From Bacteroides sp. 43_108 (GTDB lineage Bacteria > Bacteroidota > Bacteroidia > Bacteroidales > Bacteroidaceae), in assembly GCA_001915545.1 (NCBI GenBank), contig MNQS01000022.1, positions 1 to 64,000 on the forward strand: 64,000 nt of DNA. Direction: 5' to 3'. Under the pieces are notes generated by a model. That model did not search any database, was not told where the DNA came from, and saw only the letters and a list, made by a program, of their open reading frames with translations. Positions 41,046 to 49,695 of this stretch are shown in pieces (positions within the stretch are counted from its first letter, which is position 1; each line of letters starts with the position of its first letter). A program made the translations under genes and the position numbers.

Positions 41046-41969
41046 TTATTCAGACATGTTCTTGATGTAAGGGAGATCGGGCAGATTGGTGAATCCGTAG
41101 AATTTTTCTGCATTTTCTCCCAAAAACATGCGTTTCTCGCTTTCGCTCAGCATATCGGATTTTATCACGAAGTCGTGGGACATCTTGTATGTGATGGCTG
41201 TAATTGTCCGCGGGTAGTCTGAACCCCACATGAGTTTCTCCATTCCTACCATGTCGGCAGCCTCCTTTATGGCTCTGACTGCACCGGCGAAAGGATAGAA
41301 CTCGGAGTTGAACAGCCACGTTATGCCTCCCGACTCGATGTAGACATTCTTGTTTTCGGCAAGCTTTATCTGTTCGTGCCATCCTGGGACGGTGACCATG
41401 CCGAAATGGCCTATAGCAATTTTCAGTTGCGGGCATTCCTGAATTACTTCTTTCATTTCGCCTACCTGCGTTGTGCCTTCGGCCATGTCTATGGAGAGTA
41501 TCAAACCCCTCTTTTCCATGAATCGGAACATGGCCATCATTTCATCGCTGTTTAGGAGCACTCTGCCGTTTTCTGTCTGAAGTCTGTGGCCAGGAATCTT
41601 TATTGCCTTGAATCCTTTCGACTCCAGTTCTTCAGCTTCTTTCAGAAACCCCGGTTTGCGGAATTCGCACATCCCGCAGACGAAAAATCTGTCAGGATAT
41701 TTTTGCTTGACTTCCAGCAGATAGTCATTCTGTATGCCGTCAATGTATTCCTGCGTTACGACGGCTGCGCCGACCTGTGCATAGTCCATGTTGGACAGAA
41801 AAACTTCAGCGCTGTTGCGCCCGTCAATCATGAAAGGAGGAAGCATCTGCCGCACTTCGCCCATGAACAGTGAACGCCCGTTGTTGAGTGTGCGTATAGG
41901 CTTGTTGTCCACAACGGTATCCTGTTTGAGCCAGAGATGCGAGTGAGCATCAATTATTTTGTATTTCAT
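41046..41969 (-). CDS. Amidohydrolase-family lactonase (probable L-fuconolactone hydrolase)
   Basis: A 307-residue TIM-barrel hydrolase of the amidohydrolase-2/COG3618-like group. Metal or catalytic residues are in KIIDAHSHLWL at the N-terminus, the His in KIAIGHFGM, and Asp in LMWGSDYPRTI near the C-terminus. Members of this group hydrolyse sugar lactones such as L-fucono-1,5-lactone and L-rhamnono-lactone. Placed between an aldose dehydrogenase (27 bp upstream) and a polyol dehydrogenase, it fits the second step of oxidative sugar breakdown. Sugar identity is an inference. Confidence 0.82.
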   Translation of the reverse strand: MKYKIIDAHSHLWLKQDTVVDNKPIRTLNNGRSLFMGEVRQMLPPFMIDGRNSAEVFLSNMDYAQVGAAVVTQEYIDGIQNDYLLEVKQKYPDRFFVCGMCEFRKPGFLKEAEELESKGFKAIKIPGHRLQTENGRVLLNSDEMMAMFRFMEKRGLILSIDMAEGTTQVGEMKEVIQECPQLKIAIGHFGMVTVPGWHEQIKLAENKNVYIESGGITWLFNSEFYPFAGAVRAIKEAADMVGMEKLMWGSDYPRTITAITYKMSHDFVIKSDMLSESEKRMFLGENAEKFYGFTNLPDLPYIKNMSE

Positions 41970-41996
41970 GGTGTGCTTTGATTTTTATGTCAAGGA

Positions 41997-42929
41997 TTAT
42001 GTGTTGGCCCATGTTACTCTGAGCTGGTCGCCGATAATCTCCTTTACTTTATTGACCAAATCCCAGTCGATGGGTTCTTCTACATATTTGATGTTCTTGG
42101 CTACGTTTGCCGGATTTGCAGAACTGAACAGAGTGCTGGCAATTCTGCCGTTGCTTACAGCAAACTGCACAGCCAGTTTTTCAATAGGGTAGCCCTGCTG
42201 CAGACTGTTTTCGGATGCCCTCTTGCATGCTTCAACAAGTTTCTTTGGTGCCGGATGCCATTCTGGAATTCCCCTCTGTGACAGGAGGCCCATGGAGAGC
42301 GGTGAAGCATTGATTACACCTACGCCCTTGCTTTCGAAATAGTCGAGATAATCGCCCAGCTTGTCATCGTTGAGCGAGTAGTGGCAGAAATTCAGAATGG
42401 TTTCAACAGTTCCTTCAGGTGTGTGGTCGATGACCCATTTCAGATTCTCAATCTGCAGGTCGGTGATGCCTACATGCTTCACTATGCCTTTCTCCTTGAG
42501 CTCTACAAGTGCAGGAAGAGTTTCTTCTGCAACCTGATGTAGGTCGGCAAATTCTATGTCATGCACGTTTATCAGATCTATCTGGTCTACGTTGAGGCGC
42601 TCCATACTTTCGTATACGCTCTTTTGCGCCCTTTCTCCAGAATAGTCCCATGTGTTTTTCCCGTTTTCGCCGTATCGGCCGACTTTTGTTGAAAGAATAT
42701 ATGATTCGCGAGGCAACTCCTTCAAAGCTTTGCCCAAAACAGTCTCAGCCTTGTAGTAACCGTAGTATGGCGATACATCTATGAAATTTATTCCATTTTC
42801 GACAGCAGTGAAAACGGCTTCTATAGCTTCGGATTCTTTTACTGAGTGGAATACTCCTCCAAGTGATGATGCTCCGAATCCTAAAGCAGACAATTTCATA
42901 CCGGTCTTCCCGCACTCGTTGTATTTCAT
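41997..42929 (-). CDS. Aldo/keto reductase (L-fucose/L-galactose 1-dehydrogenase-like)
   Basis: A 310-residue TIM-barrel oxidoreductase. The catalytic tetrad is visible as Asp and Tyr in FIDVSPYYGYYKAE, Lys in ILSTKVGRY and His in INVHDIEF. The C-terminal cofactor region includes STLFSSANPANVAKNI. Overall it resembles D-threo-aldose 1-dehydrogenase/L-galactose dehydrogenase, which oxidise L-fucose or L-galactose at C1 to the lactone. It is the second gene of the cluster, 70 bp after the mutarotase, consistent with beta-anomer supply followed by oxidation. Confidence 0.86.
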   Translation of the reverse strand: MKYNECGKTGMKLSALGFGASSLGGVFHSVKESEAIEAVFTAVENGINFIDVSPYYGYYKAETVLGKALKELPRESYILSTKVGRYGENGKNTWDYSGERAQKSVYESMERLNVDQIDLINVHDIEFADLHQVAEETLPALVELKEKGIVKHVGITDLQIENLKWVIDHTPEGTVETILNFCHYSLNDDKLGDYLDYFESKGVGVINASPLSMGLLSQRGIPEWHPAPKKLVEACKRASENSLQQGYPIEKLAVQFAVSNGRIASTLFSSANPANVAKNIKYVEEPIDWDLVNKVKEIIGDQLRVTWANT

Positions 42930-42999
42930 AATGTTTTTCTATTTATAGGTGTTTGTAAAAGTGTTTTTCTCTATGTAGTATAATGTGGTTCAGGGATAT

Positions 43000-43383
43000 T
43001 TATTCGTATAGATGGAATATTCTTTCCATCATAGTCCATTTTTCCTTTGATGTGCATCCTGGAGCGCATTCCTGGAATCTGTCAACAGTCTCTTCCCATT
43101 CTTTCTGTTTTGGCAGTGTTGCCAGTTTTGCCATAGCTTCGTCCCAATCGAAATCCAGAGGAGTTTCAACTATCATGAAAAGTTTGTTGCCCTGCAGGTA
43201 GATTTCCATTTCGAGTATGCCTACAGACCTGATGCCTTCTCTTATTACAGGCCACGAATATTCTTCGCTATGCAGTCTTCTGTATTCTTTTATCAGTTCT
43301 GGAGTGTCTTTGAGACTGAGTGTCTGGCAATATCTTTTTACAGGAACGCCGTACTGTTTGGTCTTGTATCCTTCAGTTTTCAT
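43000..43383 (-). CDS. Sugar mutarotase of the L-rhamnose mutarotase family (probable L-fucose mutarotase)
   Basis: A 127-residue ferredoxin-like (dimeric alpha/beta-barrel) epimerase that interconverts sugar anomers. Family features are RYCQTLSLKDTPELIKEYRR, EYSWPVIREGIRSVGILEME, YLQGNKLFMIVETPLDFDW and the ending KWTMMERIFHLYE. Within the family, the GIxxVGILEMEIY and ETPLDFDWD wording is typical of members found beside L-fucose oxidation genes. It is the first gene of the cluster, with a TAGCTTTG -7 box on the minus strand at 43418-43411. Confidence 0.85.
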   Translation of the reverse strand: MKTEGYKTKQYGVPVKRYCQTLSLKDTPELIKEYRRLHSEEYSWPVIREGIRSVGILEMEIYLQGNKLFMIVETPLDFDWDEAMAKLATLPKQKEWEETVDRFQECAPGCTSKEKWTMMERIFHLYE

Positions 43384-43709
43384 ATATATTCATTTTTATT
43401 ATTACAGATGCAAAGCTATTTCACCAAAACTTTTTTTTATAGGACTTTAAAGGTGTAATATGCGAAAAAATCGACATTGGGCATTTTCGTCTTGCTTAAG
43501 AATGCAAAGGTTTCTATTGTTTGCGACATTGGGAAAGGTGTCTTTGGGATAGATATATTTGTCTCTGCGTGTATGAAAATGTATATTCATGTTGTAAAAT
43601 GCAGTATTTTAAAGCTGTTTTTGTTGGAATACTATTGAAAAATGTCGAAGAAAACACTTATTTTGCTGTTGCTGGATTTGTTTTTATATTATACCTATTA
43701 AACCTGATT
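43384..43709. other. 326-bp gap between divergent genes
   Basis: Contains the minus-strand -7 box TAGCTTTG (43418-43411) for the sugar cluster and a plus-strand -7 box TATATTTG (43554-43561) for the secreted protein gene. No good operator-like repeat is visible. A frame through 43521-43709 is in phase with the downstream gene but reads as non-coding. Confidence 0.45.
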
Positions 43710-44879
43710 ATGAAAAAATTATTGTTTTTCGTATTTGCATTGTTTGCAAGTACTGTATCTGCACAGCATATAGATGCGGATGGAGCAGATGATTATCGAA
43801 AGAGACCTATAAGACGGGTCTTTAATGAAGTTGATTTTATAGAATCTTTGCCTGAACGAAAATCAACTTGTTCTGAGAATTCTTATAGAGTAAATGTTCC
43901 CAAAGGTGATGTCAAGGTATACTATGCCGATTATGCAGAGTATCTGCGCGGATTGGGATTTCTCGGTGGGAGAATACATTATTCCACCAATGTCGTTTTT
44001 GCAGAATCCGATATTGTATATATACAGAATATGTTTGCCCGCAGTTTGTTGGGCGAAACGTATTTTAAGGGATCATTGAATGAAGATGAAACCAAAATCA
44101 CCGTAGATAACAATGCCTATGTTGGCGAATACAACGGTTGTAAGTTTTTCTTGCGGAATATAGATCCTGAAAAACTTACTGTGATTGAAGAGCCTATAGT
44201 ATTTTTATACGATAAAACAAGTGGCAAGATTTCTTCGGATTATACTTTGGGCTTGTTTGTTGAAGGAAGTTCTGTCAGCGGTATTTATACATTTGGATAT
44301 TCATTTTCCTTATTCTCTGAAAATGCTTTTCCTGCTTCTGAAAAATACAGCATGCAGTGCATTGACGGCGAAGGTAATGATGTTGCCGGTGAAATAGAAG
44401 TTATCGAAGATGGATACAACAGTCTTATTAAAGGCATTGATCCTGCGTATCCTGAAGCATGGGGATACGGCATCGTTTCAGATAGTTTTATATCTGTATA
44501 TAACAATATTGTATACGATGATATCTTTTTGACCACGCTTGACAGCAACGGCAATTTGGGAGGTGTAAACCTGTTTTATGATGAAAGTTCCGGTTCATAT
44601 ATGCTTCCAAACAGTTTCAGTATGGTTAATTTGAAATCTTTTGAAAATGATAGTGATGAATGGTGGTATGTAAATTCATTCAGGAATGTTGAAGTCCACA
44701 AAAACACAACTGGAATTTCAGAAATCTCAGATAATTACAATGGAAAAGAAATATCCAGAGTAGATTATTATGATCTGTCTGGAAGAAAAGTGACAAAGCC
44801 TTTGAACGGATTGCATATTAGAGTTGTAAGATTCTCTGACGGAGCTTCTATTTCTGAAAAATATTTGGTAGGTGAATGA
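43710..44879 (+). CDS. Secreted protein of unknown function
   Basis: A 389-residue protein. The signal peptide MKKLLFFVFALFASTVSAQ decides the start; the frame is open for 63 more codons upstream, but these lie partly before the -7 box. The mature part is beta-rich and rich in Asp, Tyr and Ser, with blocks such as YNGCKFFLRNIDPEKL and YTLGLFVEGSSVSGIYTFGY. The end, YYDLSGRKVTKPLNGLHIRV, is a Prevotella-type variant of the C-terminal tail seen on many exported proteins (VYxLxGxKV...GLxI). I recognise no catalytic domain. It stands alone, with a terminator downstream. Confidence 0.75.
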   Translation: MKKLLFFVFALFASTVSAQHIDADGADDYRKRPIRRVFNEVDFIESLPERKSTCSENSYRVNVPKGDVKVYYADYAEYLRGLGFLGGRIHYSTNVVFAESDIVYIQNMFARSLLGETYFKGSLNEDETKITVDNNAYVGEYNGCKFFLRNIDPEKLTVIEEPIVFLYDKTSGKISSDYTLGLFVEGSSVSGIYTFGYSFSLFSENAFPASEKYSMQCIDGEGNDVAGEIEVIEDGYNSLIKGIDPAYPEAWGYGIVSDSFISVYNNIVYDDIFLTTLDSNGNLGGVNLFYDESSGSYMLPNSFSMVNLKSFENDSDEWWYVNSFRNVEVHKNTTGISEISDNYNGKEISRVDYYDLSGRKVTKPLNGLHIRVVRFSDGASISEKYLVGE

Positions 44880-44883
44880 ATTT

Positions 44884-44944
44884 AAAAAGGAAGCCAAAGC
44901 CACTAAATAAAACTTGTTCTTCTGTGACTTTGGCTTCCTTTTTT
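44884..44944. terminator. Bidirectional terminator between the secreted protein and pyrD
   Basis: AAAAAGGAAGCCAAAG (44884-44899) pairs with CTTTGGCTTCCTTTTTT (44928-44944). The 28-base loop is long, but the stem is perfect. Confidence 0.85.
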
Positions 44945-44985
44945 ATCAGTAAATATTCTGATGTCGTTGACGTGTATCTTTTGTA

Positions 44986-45897
44986 TCAGCTGTTGAGCTG
45001 ACCTACGATTTCTTTGGCCGAAGCACATCCGTGCTTGTCAAGCCATTCGTTTATGCCGTCAATGGTTTTGATTGTTACTGCTGGGTCGATGAAATTGGCA
45101 GTACCGATTTGTATGGCCGATGCTCCTGCAAGCATGAATTCGATGGCATCGGAAGCATTCATTATTCCACCAAGACCGATTACAGGGATTTTTACAGCCT
45201 TTGCTACTTGCCATACGCATCTTACTGCTACTGGCTTGACTGCTGGGCCGCTGAGACCTCCTGTGGCGATGGAAAGGACCGGACGTCTTTTCTCGATATC
45301 TATGGCCATACCCATCAATGTGTTGATGAGCGATACTGAGTCGGCTCCTGCATCTTCGACGCTGCGTGCAATGTCTGCGATGCTGGTTACGTTTGGAGAG
45401 AGCTTTACAATGAGTGTCTTGTTGTAGGCCTTGCGAACTGCTTTTACGACACTGGATGCTCCTTCTGTTGTAACACCGAATGCCATTCCGCCTTGCTTTA
45501 CATTCGGACAGCTGATGTTGAGCTCTATGGCCGGTATGTTTTCAAGCTCGTTTATGCGTGCAGCGCATTCTGCGTAGTCCTCAGGGCATGATCCTGACAC
45601 ATTGACAATCATGTTTGTGGCGATGTCCTTTATCTTAGGATATATAGTGCTGCAGAAATAGTCTACACCTTTGTTCTGCAAACCTACGCAATTGAGCATG
45701 CCGCTGGCTGTTTCTGCCATGCGTGGATAGTCGTTGCCTTCGCGCGGATTGAGGGTAGTTCCCTTGACGATGATTCCACCGATACGCTCAATGTCTATGA
45801 TATCTGAAAATTCCAAGCCGTAGCCGAATGTGCCGGAGGCTGTCATGACCGGATTCTTCATCTTGAGTCCGGCTATATCTGTTCTTAAATCTGCCAT
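44986..45897 (-). CDS. pyrD: Dihydroorotate dehydrogenase, catalytic subunit (class 1B)
   Basis: A 303-residue FMN enzyme oxidising dihydroorotate to orotate in pyrimidine synthesis, passing electrons through PyrK to NAD+. Features are the start [94 protein letters not shown] and [12 protein letters not shown]. Class 1B enzymes use a catalytic Cys, here probably in NISCPN-adjacent or [10 protein letters not shown] segments. The frame runs 33 codons further up inside pyrK; the ATG of MADLRTD, which overlaps the pyrK stop by 13 bases, is the real start and implies coupled translation. Confidence 0.95.
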   Translation of the reverse strand: MADLRTDIAGLKMKNPVMTASGTFGYGLEFSDIIDIERIGGIIVKGTTLNPREGNDYPRMAETASGMLNCVGLQNKGVDYFCSTIYPKIKDIATNMIVNVSGSCPEDYAECAARINELENIPAIELNISCPNVKQGGMAFGVTTEGASSVVKAVRKAYNKTLIVKLSPNVTSIADIARSVEDAGADSVSLINTLMGMAIDIEKRRPVLSIATGGLSGPAVKPVAVRCVWQVAKAVKIPVIGLGGIMNASDAIEFMLAGASAIQIGTANFIDPAVTIKTIDGINEWLDKHGCASAKEIVGQLNS

Positions 45898-46658
45898 GTT
45901 AAATCTTCTATGTTGAATACTGGGCCTTCCTTGCAGACGCAAACGTTGCCCTTGACTGTTTTTTCTACGCAGCAGAGGCATGCACCGAGTCCGCATGCCA
46001 TCATGTTCTCAAGCGATACTTCGCATGGAATGTTGTTGGCTTTTGCAAATTTTGCAACTGCCACCATCATAGGTTTTGGTCCGCAAGTAGATATGCGGTC
46101 GAAGTGGGTGTTTGTCAGTATAGAGTGTTGTGTAACAAATCCCTTTTCGCCTTCGCTTCCGTCTTCGGTTGTGATGTGGAGATCGCCGATGCTCTTGAAC
46201 AGATCTAGCTCGAGAAGATCGTTCTTCGAACGTGCACCCAGAAGGAATACTGGCACGGCGCCGTTTTCCTTAAGATAACGTCCATAATCGAGAAGTGGAG
46301 CTACTCCGACGCCTCCTCCGACGAGAAGTACACGCTCACCGTTTGCTTTTATCGGTGAGAAACCGTTGCCCAGAGGGAAGAGTATGTTGAGCTTGTCTCC
46401 TTCCTTCAGTTCTGCAAGTTTCTTGGTTCCTTCGCCAACAGTCTGAATGAGGAGCCAGATCTGATTCTTTTCTTTGTCCACATAGTTTATTGATATTGGA
46501 CGGCGCAGAAAAGTTGATGGGCTTCCTTCAACTTTTACCTGAACAAACTGTCCGGGTGTGATGTCGGGCAGGGGAGTGCTGTCGGTCAGTTTGAGAAGTA
46601 CATACCGTGGGTGCGGATGTGAAGCTTCTGCAACTGTCATGTCTTTGAGTTGTTTCAT
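45885..46658 (-). CDS. pyrK: Dihydroorotate dehydrogenase electron-transfer subunit
   Basis: A 257-residue FAD and 2Fe-2S protein that partners PyrD. The FAD-binding motif is [12 protein letters not shown], the NAD-binding region [20 protein letters not shown], and the C-terminal cluster of cysteines is [15 protein letters not shown] with [11 protein letters not shown]. It forms an operon with pyrD, overlapping it by 13 bp. The nuclease gene lies 42 bp upstream on the same strand. Confidence 0.94.
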   Translation of the reverse strand: MKQLKDMTVAEASHPHPRYVLLKLTDSTPLPDITPGQFVQVKVEGSPSTFLRRPISINYVDKEKNQIWLLIQTVGEGTKKLAELKEGDKLNILFPLGNGFSPIKANGERVLLVGGGVGVAPLLDYGRYLKENGAVPVFLLGARSKNDLLELDLFKSIGDLHITTEDGSEGEKGFVTQHSILTNTHFDRISTCGPKPMMVAVAKFAKANNIPCEVSLENMMACGLGACLCCVEKTVKGNVCVCKEGPVFNIEDLTWQI

Positions 46659-46700
46659 GAGCTATATTGTTTTTGATGATGTTTTCGTTGGAATGTTAAT

Positions 46701-47654
46701 TCAGTTTAGTCCGAATTGCTCGGGCGAGCACTGTGATTCTACATGTCTTTCGGTCTTGTCATCCAATCCTGTAAAGAAATCGATGCCTGTTGCTTTTTCT
46801 ACTGAGTCTACGCTGACAGCATAGTCGGCCAGAGGTTTGTCTGTATCGTCATTAGGCATTATGAATCCAATAGCTTTCGGTGAGTCGTCGAGTATAAGCA
46901 ATACTTTGAAGAAACGGTCTGGAACAGAAATCTTCAGTTTCTTTCTGTTGCCTATTCTTTTCGGTGACTTGCTGTCATATATCGGACCGCAGGCAATGTA
47001 TACTGTCTGGTGCATACCTAGTTCACGACAGAATTCTTCAAGTTGGTTCCAGTCGCCTGCATTCAGATTATGTCCTTGTGGGCATATATTTGTCATCAGG
47101 AAAGATTCTTCCATTGCTTTTTCACTGAATGTATTATCTCCGGCTGGACACATGTGACCTCTGTCGTAACCGCTGCGTCTGTAGTCTCCAGTCTCAATTC
47201 TGTATGCTTCATCAATCTCTTCGTCTGGAGTAAAATTGTTTGTTCTTTTGACATCTCCCTGAAGTCTTTCAGGATATAGACTCCAAGCCACGTAGTTCGG
47301 ACACTTGGTTTCAATATTGTATGAAACAGTGTAGGCTGTGCGTTTAAGTATTATTTCCGGCTTATTTGAAATAGGCGCCGGCATTTCCATTCCTGATATT
47401 GGAGATTGCTCTTTTGTGGATGTGGTTTCGTAGCCTTCGGGGTATGCCTTTCTGTCTGTTTGTTCTGTATTGGCTACAGCCGTTTCAGTTTTTAATATTT
47501 CATGCAAACGATTAATGTATCCTGATTTGCCGGCTGTTAAAAGTGCAATAATGCATACTATTGCCGAAATATACAATTTTGATCTGTTGTTCTTTTTTCT
47601 TCTTGAAACCATGTCCGTAGGTGTGTGAGTCCCTTTAGTTTTAAAATGCATCAC
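46701..47654 (-). CDS. DNA/RNA non-specific endonuclease (NUC1 family), membrane-anchored
   Basis: A 317-residue beta-beta-alpha-metal nuclease. The DRGHM catalytic motif is in RSGYDRGHMCPAGDNTFSEK, with the metal-binding Asn in TNICPQGHNLNAGDWNQLE. A single N-terminal hydrophobic helix (about 28-46, LYISAIVCIIALLTAGK) follows basic residues, which points to an inner-membrane anchor with the nuclease facing out. A second ATG (codon 15) is also possible. Such exported nucleases are used for nucleic-acid scavenging or DNA clearance. It is upstream of pyrK by 42 bp, an association that would link nucleotide salvage with pyrimidine synthesis only by inference. Confidence 0.9.
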   Translation of the reverse strand: MMHFKTKGTHTPTDMVSRRKKNNRSKLYISAIVCIIALLTAGKSGYINRLHEILKTETAVANTEQTDRKAYPEGYETTSTKEQSPISGMEMPAPISNKPEIILKRTAYTVSYNIETKCPNYVAWSLYPERLQGDVKRTNNFTPDEEIDEAYRIETGDYRRSGYDRGHMCPAGDNTFSEKAMEESFLMTNICPQGHNLNAGDWNQLEEFCRELGMHQTVYIACGPIYDSKSPKRIGNRKKLKISVPDRFFKVLLILDDSPKAIGFIMPNDDTDKPLADYAVSVDSVEKATGIDFFTGLDDKTERHVESQCSPEQFGLN

Positions 47655-47754
47655 ATATTTTCAACCATTGACAGAAGTCAACGTATGAGAAAATTATTTA
47701 TGCAAAAATATAAAAACATTTCCCAATGAGGTCCATTTAATATATATTTTTCCC

Positions 47755-47762
47755 TATATTTG
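47755..47762 (+). promoter_or_regulatory. -7 box of the tRNA-Thr gene
   Basis: TATATTTG at 47755-47762, 35 bases before the tRNA. The -33 element is unclear in AT-rich sequence. Confidence 0.5.
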
Positions 47763-47797
47763 CACCGCCTTTTGAAAATGAAGGCAGGTATATTTAA

Positions 47798-47870
47798 GCC
47801 GAATTGGCTCAGCTGGTAGAGCAATTCATTCGTAATGAATAGGTCGCGGGTTCGAGTCCCGCATTCGGCT
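47798..47870 (+). tRNA. tRNA-Thr (anticodon CGT)
   Basis: Acceptor GCCGAAT/ATTCGGC, anticodon loop TTCGTAA on ATTCA/TGAAT, discriminator T. No CCA is encoded. Confidence 0.95.
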
Positions 47871-47874
47871 CATG

Positions 47875-47912
47875 AAAAGATGATGTTCCAGATTGGGGCA
47901 TCATCTTTTTTT
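47875..47912 (+). terminator. Terminator of the tRNA-Thr gene
   Basis: AAAAGATGATG (47875-47885) pairs with CATCATCTTTT (47899-47909), followed by more Ts. It starts four bases after the tRNA. Confidence 0.85.
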
Positions 47913-48003
47913 ATTAAGTAGTTTATGTTATTCTGTTCTTGTTTATTGAAGCATGATTCTTTTTCAATTTAATTTCCTTTCAGAAGCACAGCTGTTTAAA
48001 TGT

Positions 48004-48043
48004 AAAAAGCTGAAATCCGTAATTTGATGCGGATTTCAGCTTT
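48004..48043 (-). terminator. Terminator of the decarboxylase operon
   Basis: AAAGCTGAAATCCG (48006-48019) pairs perfectly with CGGATTTCAGCTTT (48030-48043). The A-rich left flank supplies the minus-strand U tract, 27 bases past the stop of the beta subunit gene. Confidence 0.88.
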
Positions 48044-48069
48044 ATATAATGCGTTGACCAATTCTATTT

Positions 48070-49236
48070 TCAACTGAAGAAACCGAGGAGTACTCCGGCT
48101 GCTACGGCTGAACCGATAACACCTGCTACATTTGGTCCCATGGCGTGCATGAGGAGGTAGTTGTGTGAGTCGTATTCGAGACCGAGGTTGTTGGAGATAC
48201 GTGCAGACATTGGAACTGCTGATACTCCGGCGTTTCCGATAAGCGGATTGATCTTCTTGTTTTTAGGAAGAACAAGGTTGAACAACTTCACGAAACATAC
48301 TCCTGATACTGTAGCAATGATGAATGCCAAGGCACCGAGGAAGAATATGTAGATAGTGTTTGTTGTCAGGAATTCGCTCGCTTGTGTAGAGCATCCTACT
48401 GTCAAACCGAGCAGTATGACAACGATGTCGTTCAATGCCGATCCAGCTGTTTTTGCAAGTCTTGCTGTCTTTGTACTTTCCTTGAGCAGGTTTCCGAAGA
48501 ACAACATACCGAGAAGCGGGAGTCCAGACGGTACTATGAATGTTGTAATCAGAAGTCCTACGATAGGGAAGAGTATCTTTTCTGTTTTGCTTACCTGTCT
48601 GCTAGGCTTCATCTTTATGAGTCTTTCTTTCTTTGTAGTCAAGGCTCTCATGATAGGAGGCTGGATGACAGGCACGAGCGCCATGTAGGAGTATGCACAT
48701 ACTGCAATTGCTCCCATGAGGTTCGGCGACAGTTTTGATGACAGGAAGATGGCTGTTGGGCCGTCTGCACCGCCGATAATGGCGATTCCGGCTGCCTGGT
48801 TCGGTTCAAATCCGAGTGCAAGAGCAATGATGTAGGCACCGAATATACCGAACTGTGCGGCTGCTCCGATGAGCATCAGCTTCGGATTGGCGATAAGGGC
48901 AGAGAAGTCTGTCATTGCGCCGATACCGAGGAACACCAGCGGCGGATACCATCCGGCCTTTACACCCTGATAGAATATATTGAGCACAGAGTTGTCCTCA
49001 TACAATCCTATTTCGAGTCCTGCAGCCTTGAACGGTATGTTGCCCAGCATTATGCCTAAACCAATCGGTATAAGCAATAGAGGTTCAAAGTCTTTCTTTA
49101 TTGCAAGCCAGATGAAAAACAGTCCGACAAGAATCATGAAGAAATTGCCTATTTCGAAATTGGCAAAACTTGTATATGACAGAAAGTCTGTGAACTTCGT
49201 TGCTATGAAATCTAAAATACTGGTACTTTCCAACAT
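48070..49236 (-). CDS. Sodium-pumping decarboxylase, beta subunit (OadB/MmdB type)
   Basis: A 388-residue integral membrane protein that takes the carboxyl group from carboxybiotin and couples its release as CO2 to Na+ export. There are about nine to eleven hydrophobic segments. Conserved family pieces are GIGAMTDFSALIANPKLMLI, GIAIIGGADGPTAIFLSSKL with the Na+-site Asp, and the C-terminal NAGVSAVPMSARISNNLG, then LMHAMGPNVAGVIGSAVAAG. The gene starts three bases after the stop of the biotin carrier gene. With the CoA-type alpha subunit upstream, the complex should be methylmalonyl-CoA decarboxylase rather than oxaloacetate decarboxylase. Confidence 0.94.
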   Translation of the reverse strand: MLESTSILDFIATKFTDFLSYTSFANFEIGNFFMILVGLFFIWLAIKKDFEPLLLIPIGLGIMLGNIPFKAAGLEIGLYEDNSVLNIFYQGVKAGWYPPLVFLGIGAMTDFSALIANPKLMLIGAAAQFGIFGAYIIALALGFEPNQAAGIAIIGGADGPTAIFLSSKLSPNLMGAIAVCAYSYMALVPVIQPPIMRALTTKKERLIKMKPSRQVSKTEKILFPIVGLLITTFIVPSGLPLLGMLFFGNLLKESTKTARLAKTAGSALNDIVVILLGLTVGCSTQASEFLTTNTIYIFFLGALAFIIATVSGVCFVKLFNLVLPKNKKINPLIGNAGVSAVPMSARISNNLGLEYDSHNYLLMHAMGPNVAGVIGSAVAAGVLLGFFS

Positions 49237-49239
49237 AGA

Positions 49240-49671
49240 TTATTCAATTGTAAGAAGTACTGTACCTTCCATTACAGTGTCTCCCTTGTTTACATTAATA
49301 GCGACAACTTTTCCTTCTCTTTCGGCATCAATGTTGTTTTCCATCTTCATTGCCTCGAGAATTACGACAGTATCACCTCTCTTGACAGTTGCTCCTACAG
49401 CTACCTTTATTTCAACTATAGTTCCAGGGAGAGGAGCTTTGACAGCGTATGTTCCTGCTGGAGTTTTAGCTGTTTCTGCAGGCTTTGGTGCATCAATTGT
49501 CTTTACAGGAGCAACAACCGGACGAATCACCGGTTTCGGTGCTGCGATTGGCTTTTCGAGTTCTACTTCAAATTCTATGCCGTTAACTTCAACTTTGGCA
49601 ATATTCTCTTCAATGTCGTTGATTTTTACATCATAGTCGACACCTTTGATCTTATACTTATACTCTTTCAT
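49240..49671 (-). CDS. Biotin carboxyl carrier protein of the sodium-pumping decarboxylase
   Basis: A 143-residue protein that shuttles CO2 between the alpha and beta subunits. The biotinyl domain (about 75-143) has the attachment lysine in VVILEAMKMENNIDAE (about 109). An Ala/Pro/Lys-rich flexible linker (about 55-75, PKPVIRPVVAPVKTIDAPKP) precedes it, as in MmdC/gamma-type subunits. The N-terminus MKEYKYKIKGVDYDVKIND is the small beta domain usual in Bacteroidetes versions. It is packed between the OadG-like gene (24 bp) and beta subunit gene (3 bp). Confidence 0.94.
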   Translation of the reverse strand: MKEYKYKIKGVDYDVKINDIEENIAKVEVNGIEFEVELEKPIAAPKPVIRPVVAPVKTIDAPKPAETAKTPAGTYAVKAPLPGTIVEIKVAVGATVKRGDTVVILEAMKMENNIDAEREGKVVAINVNKGDTVMEGTVLLTIE

Positions 49672-49695
49672 ATTAAATGTTCTGATTTGATTTGG

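Noticed and set aside
45898..45996. Longer pyrD starting inside pyrK
   Set aside because: The extra 33 residues are arginine-rich read-through of the pyrK 3' end in another frame. The family start is [16 protein letters not shown].
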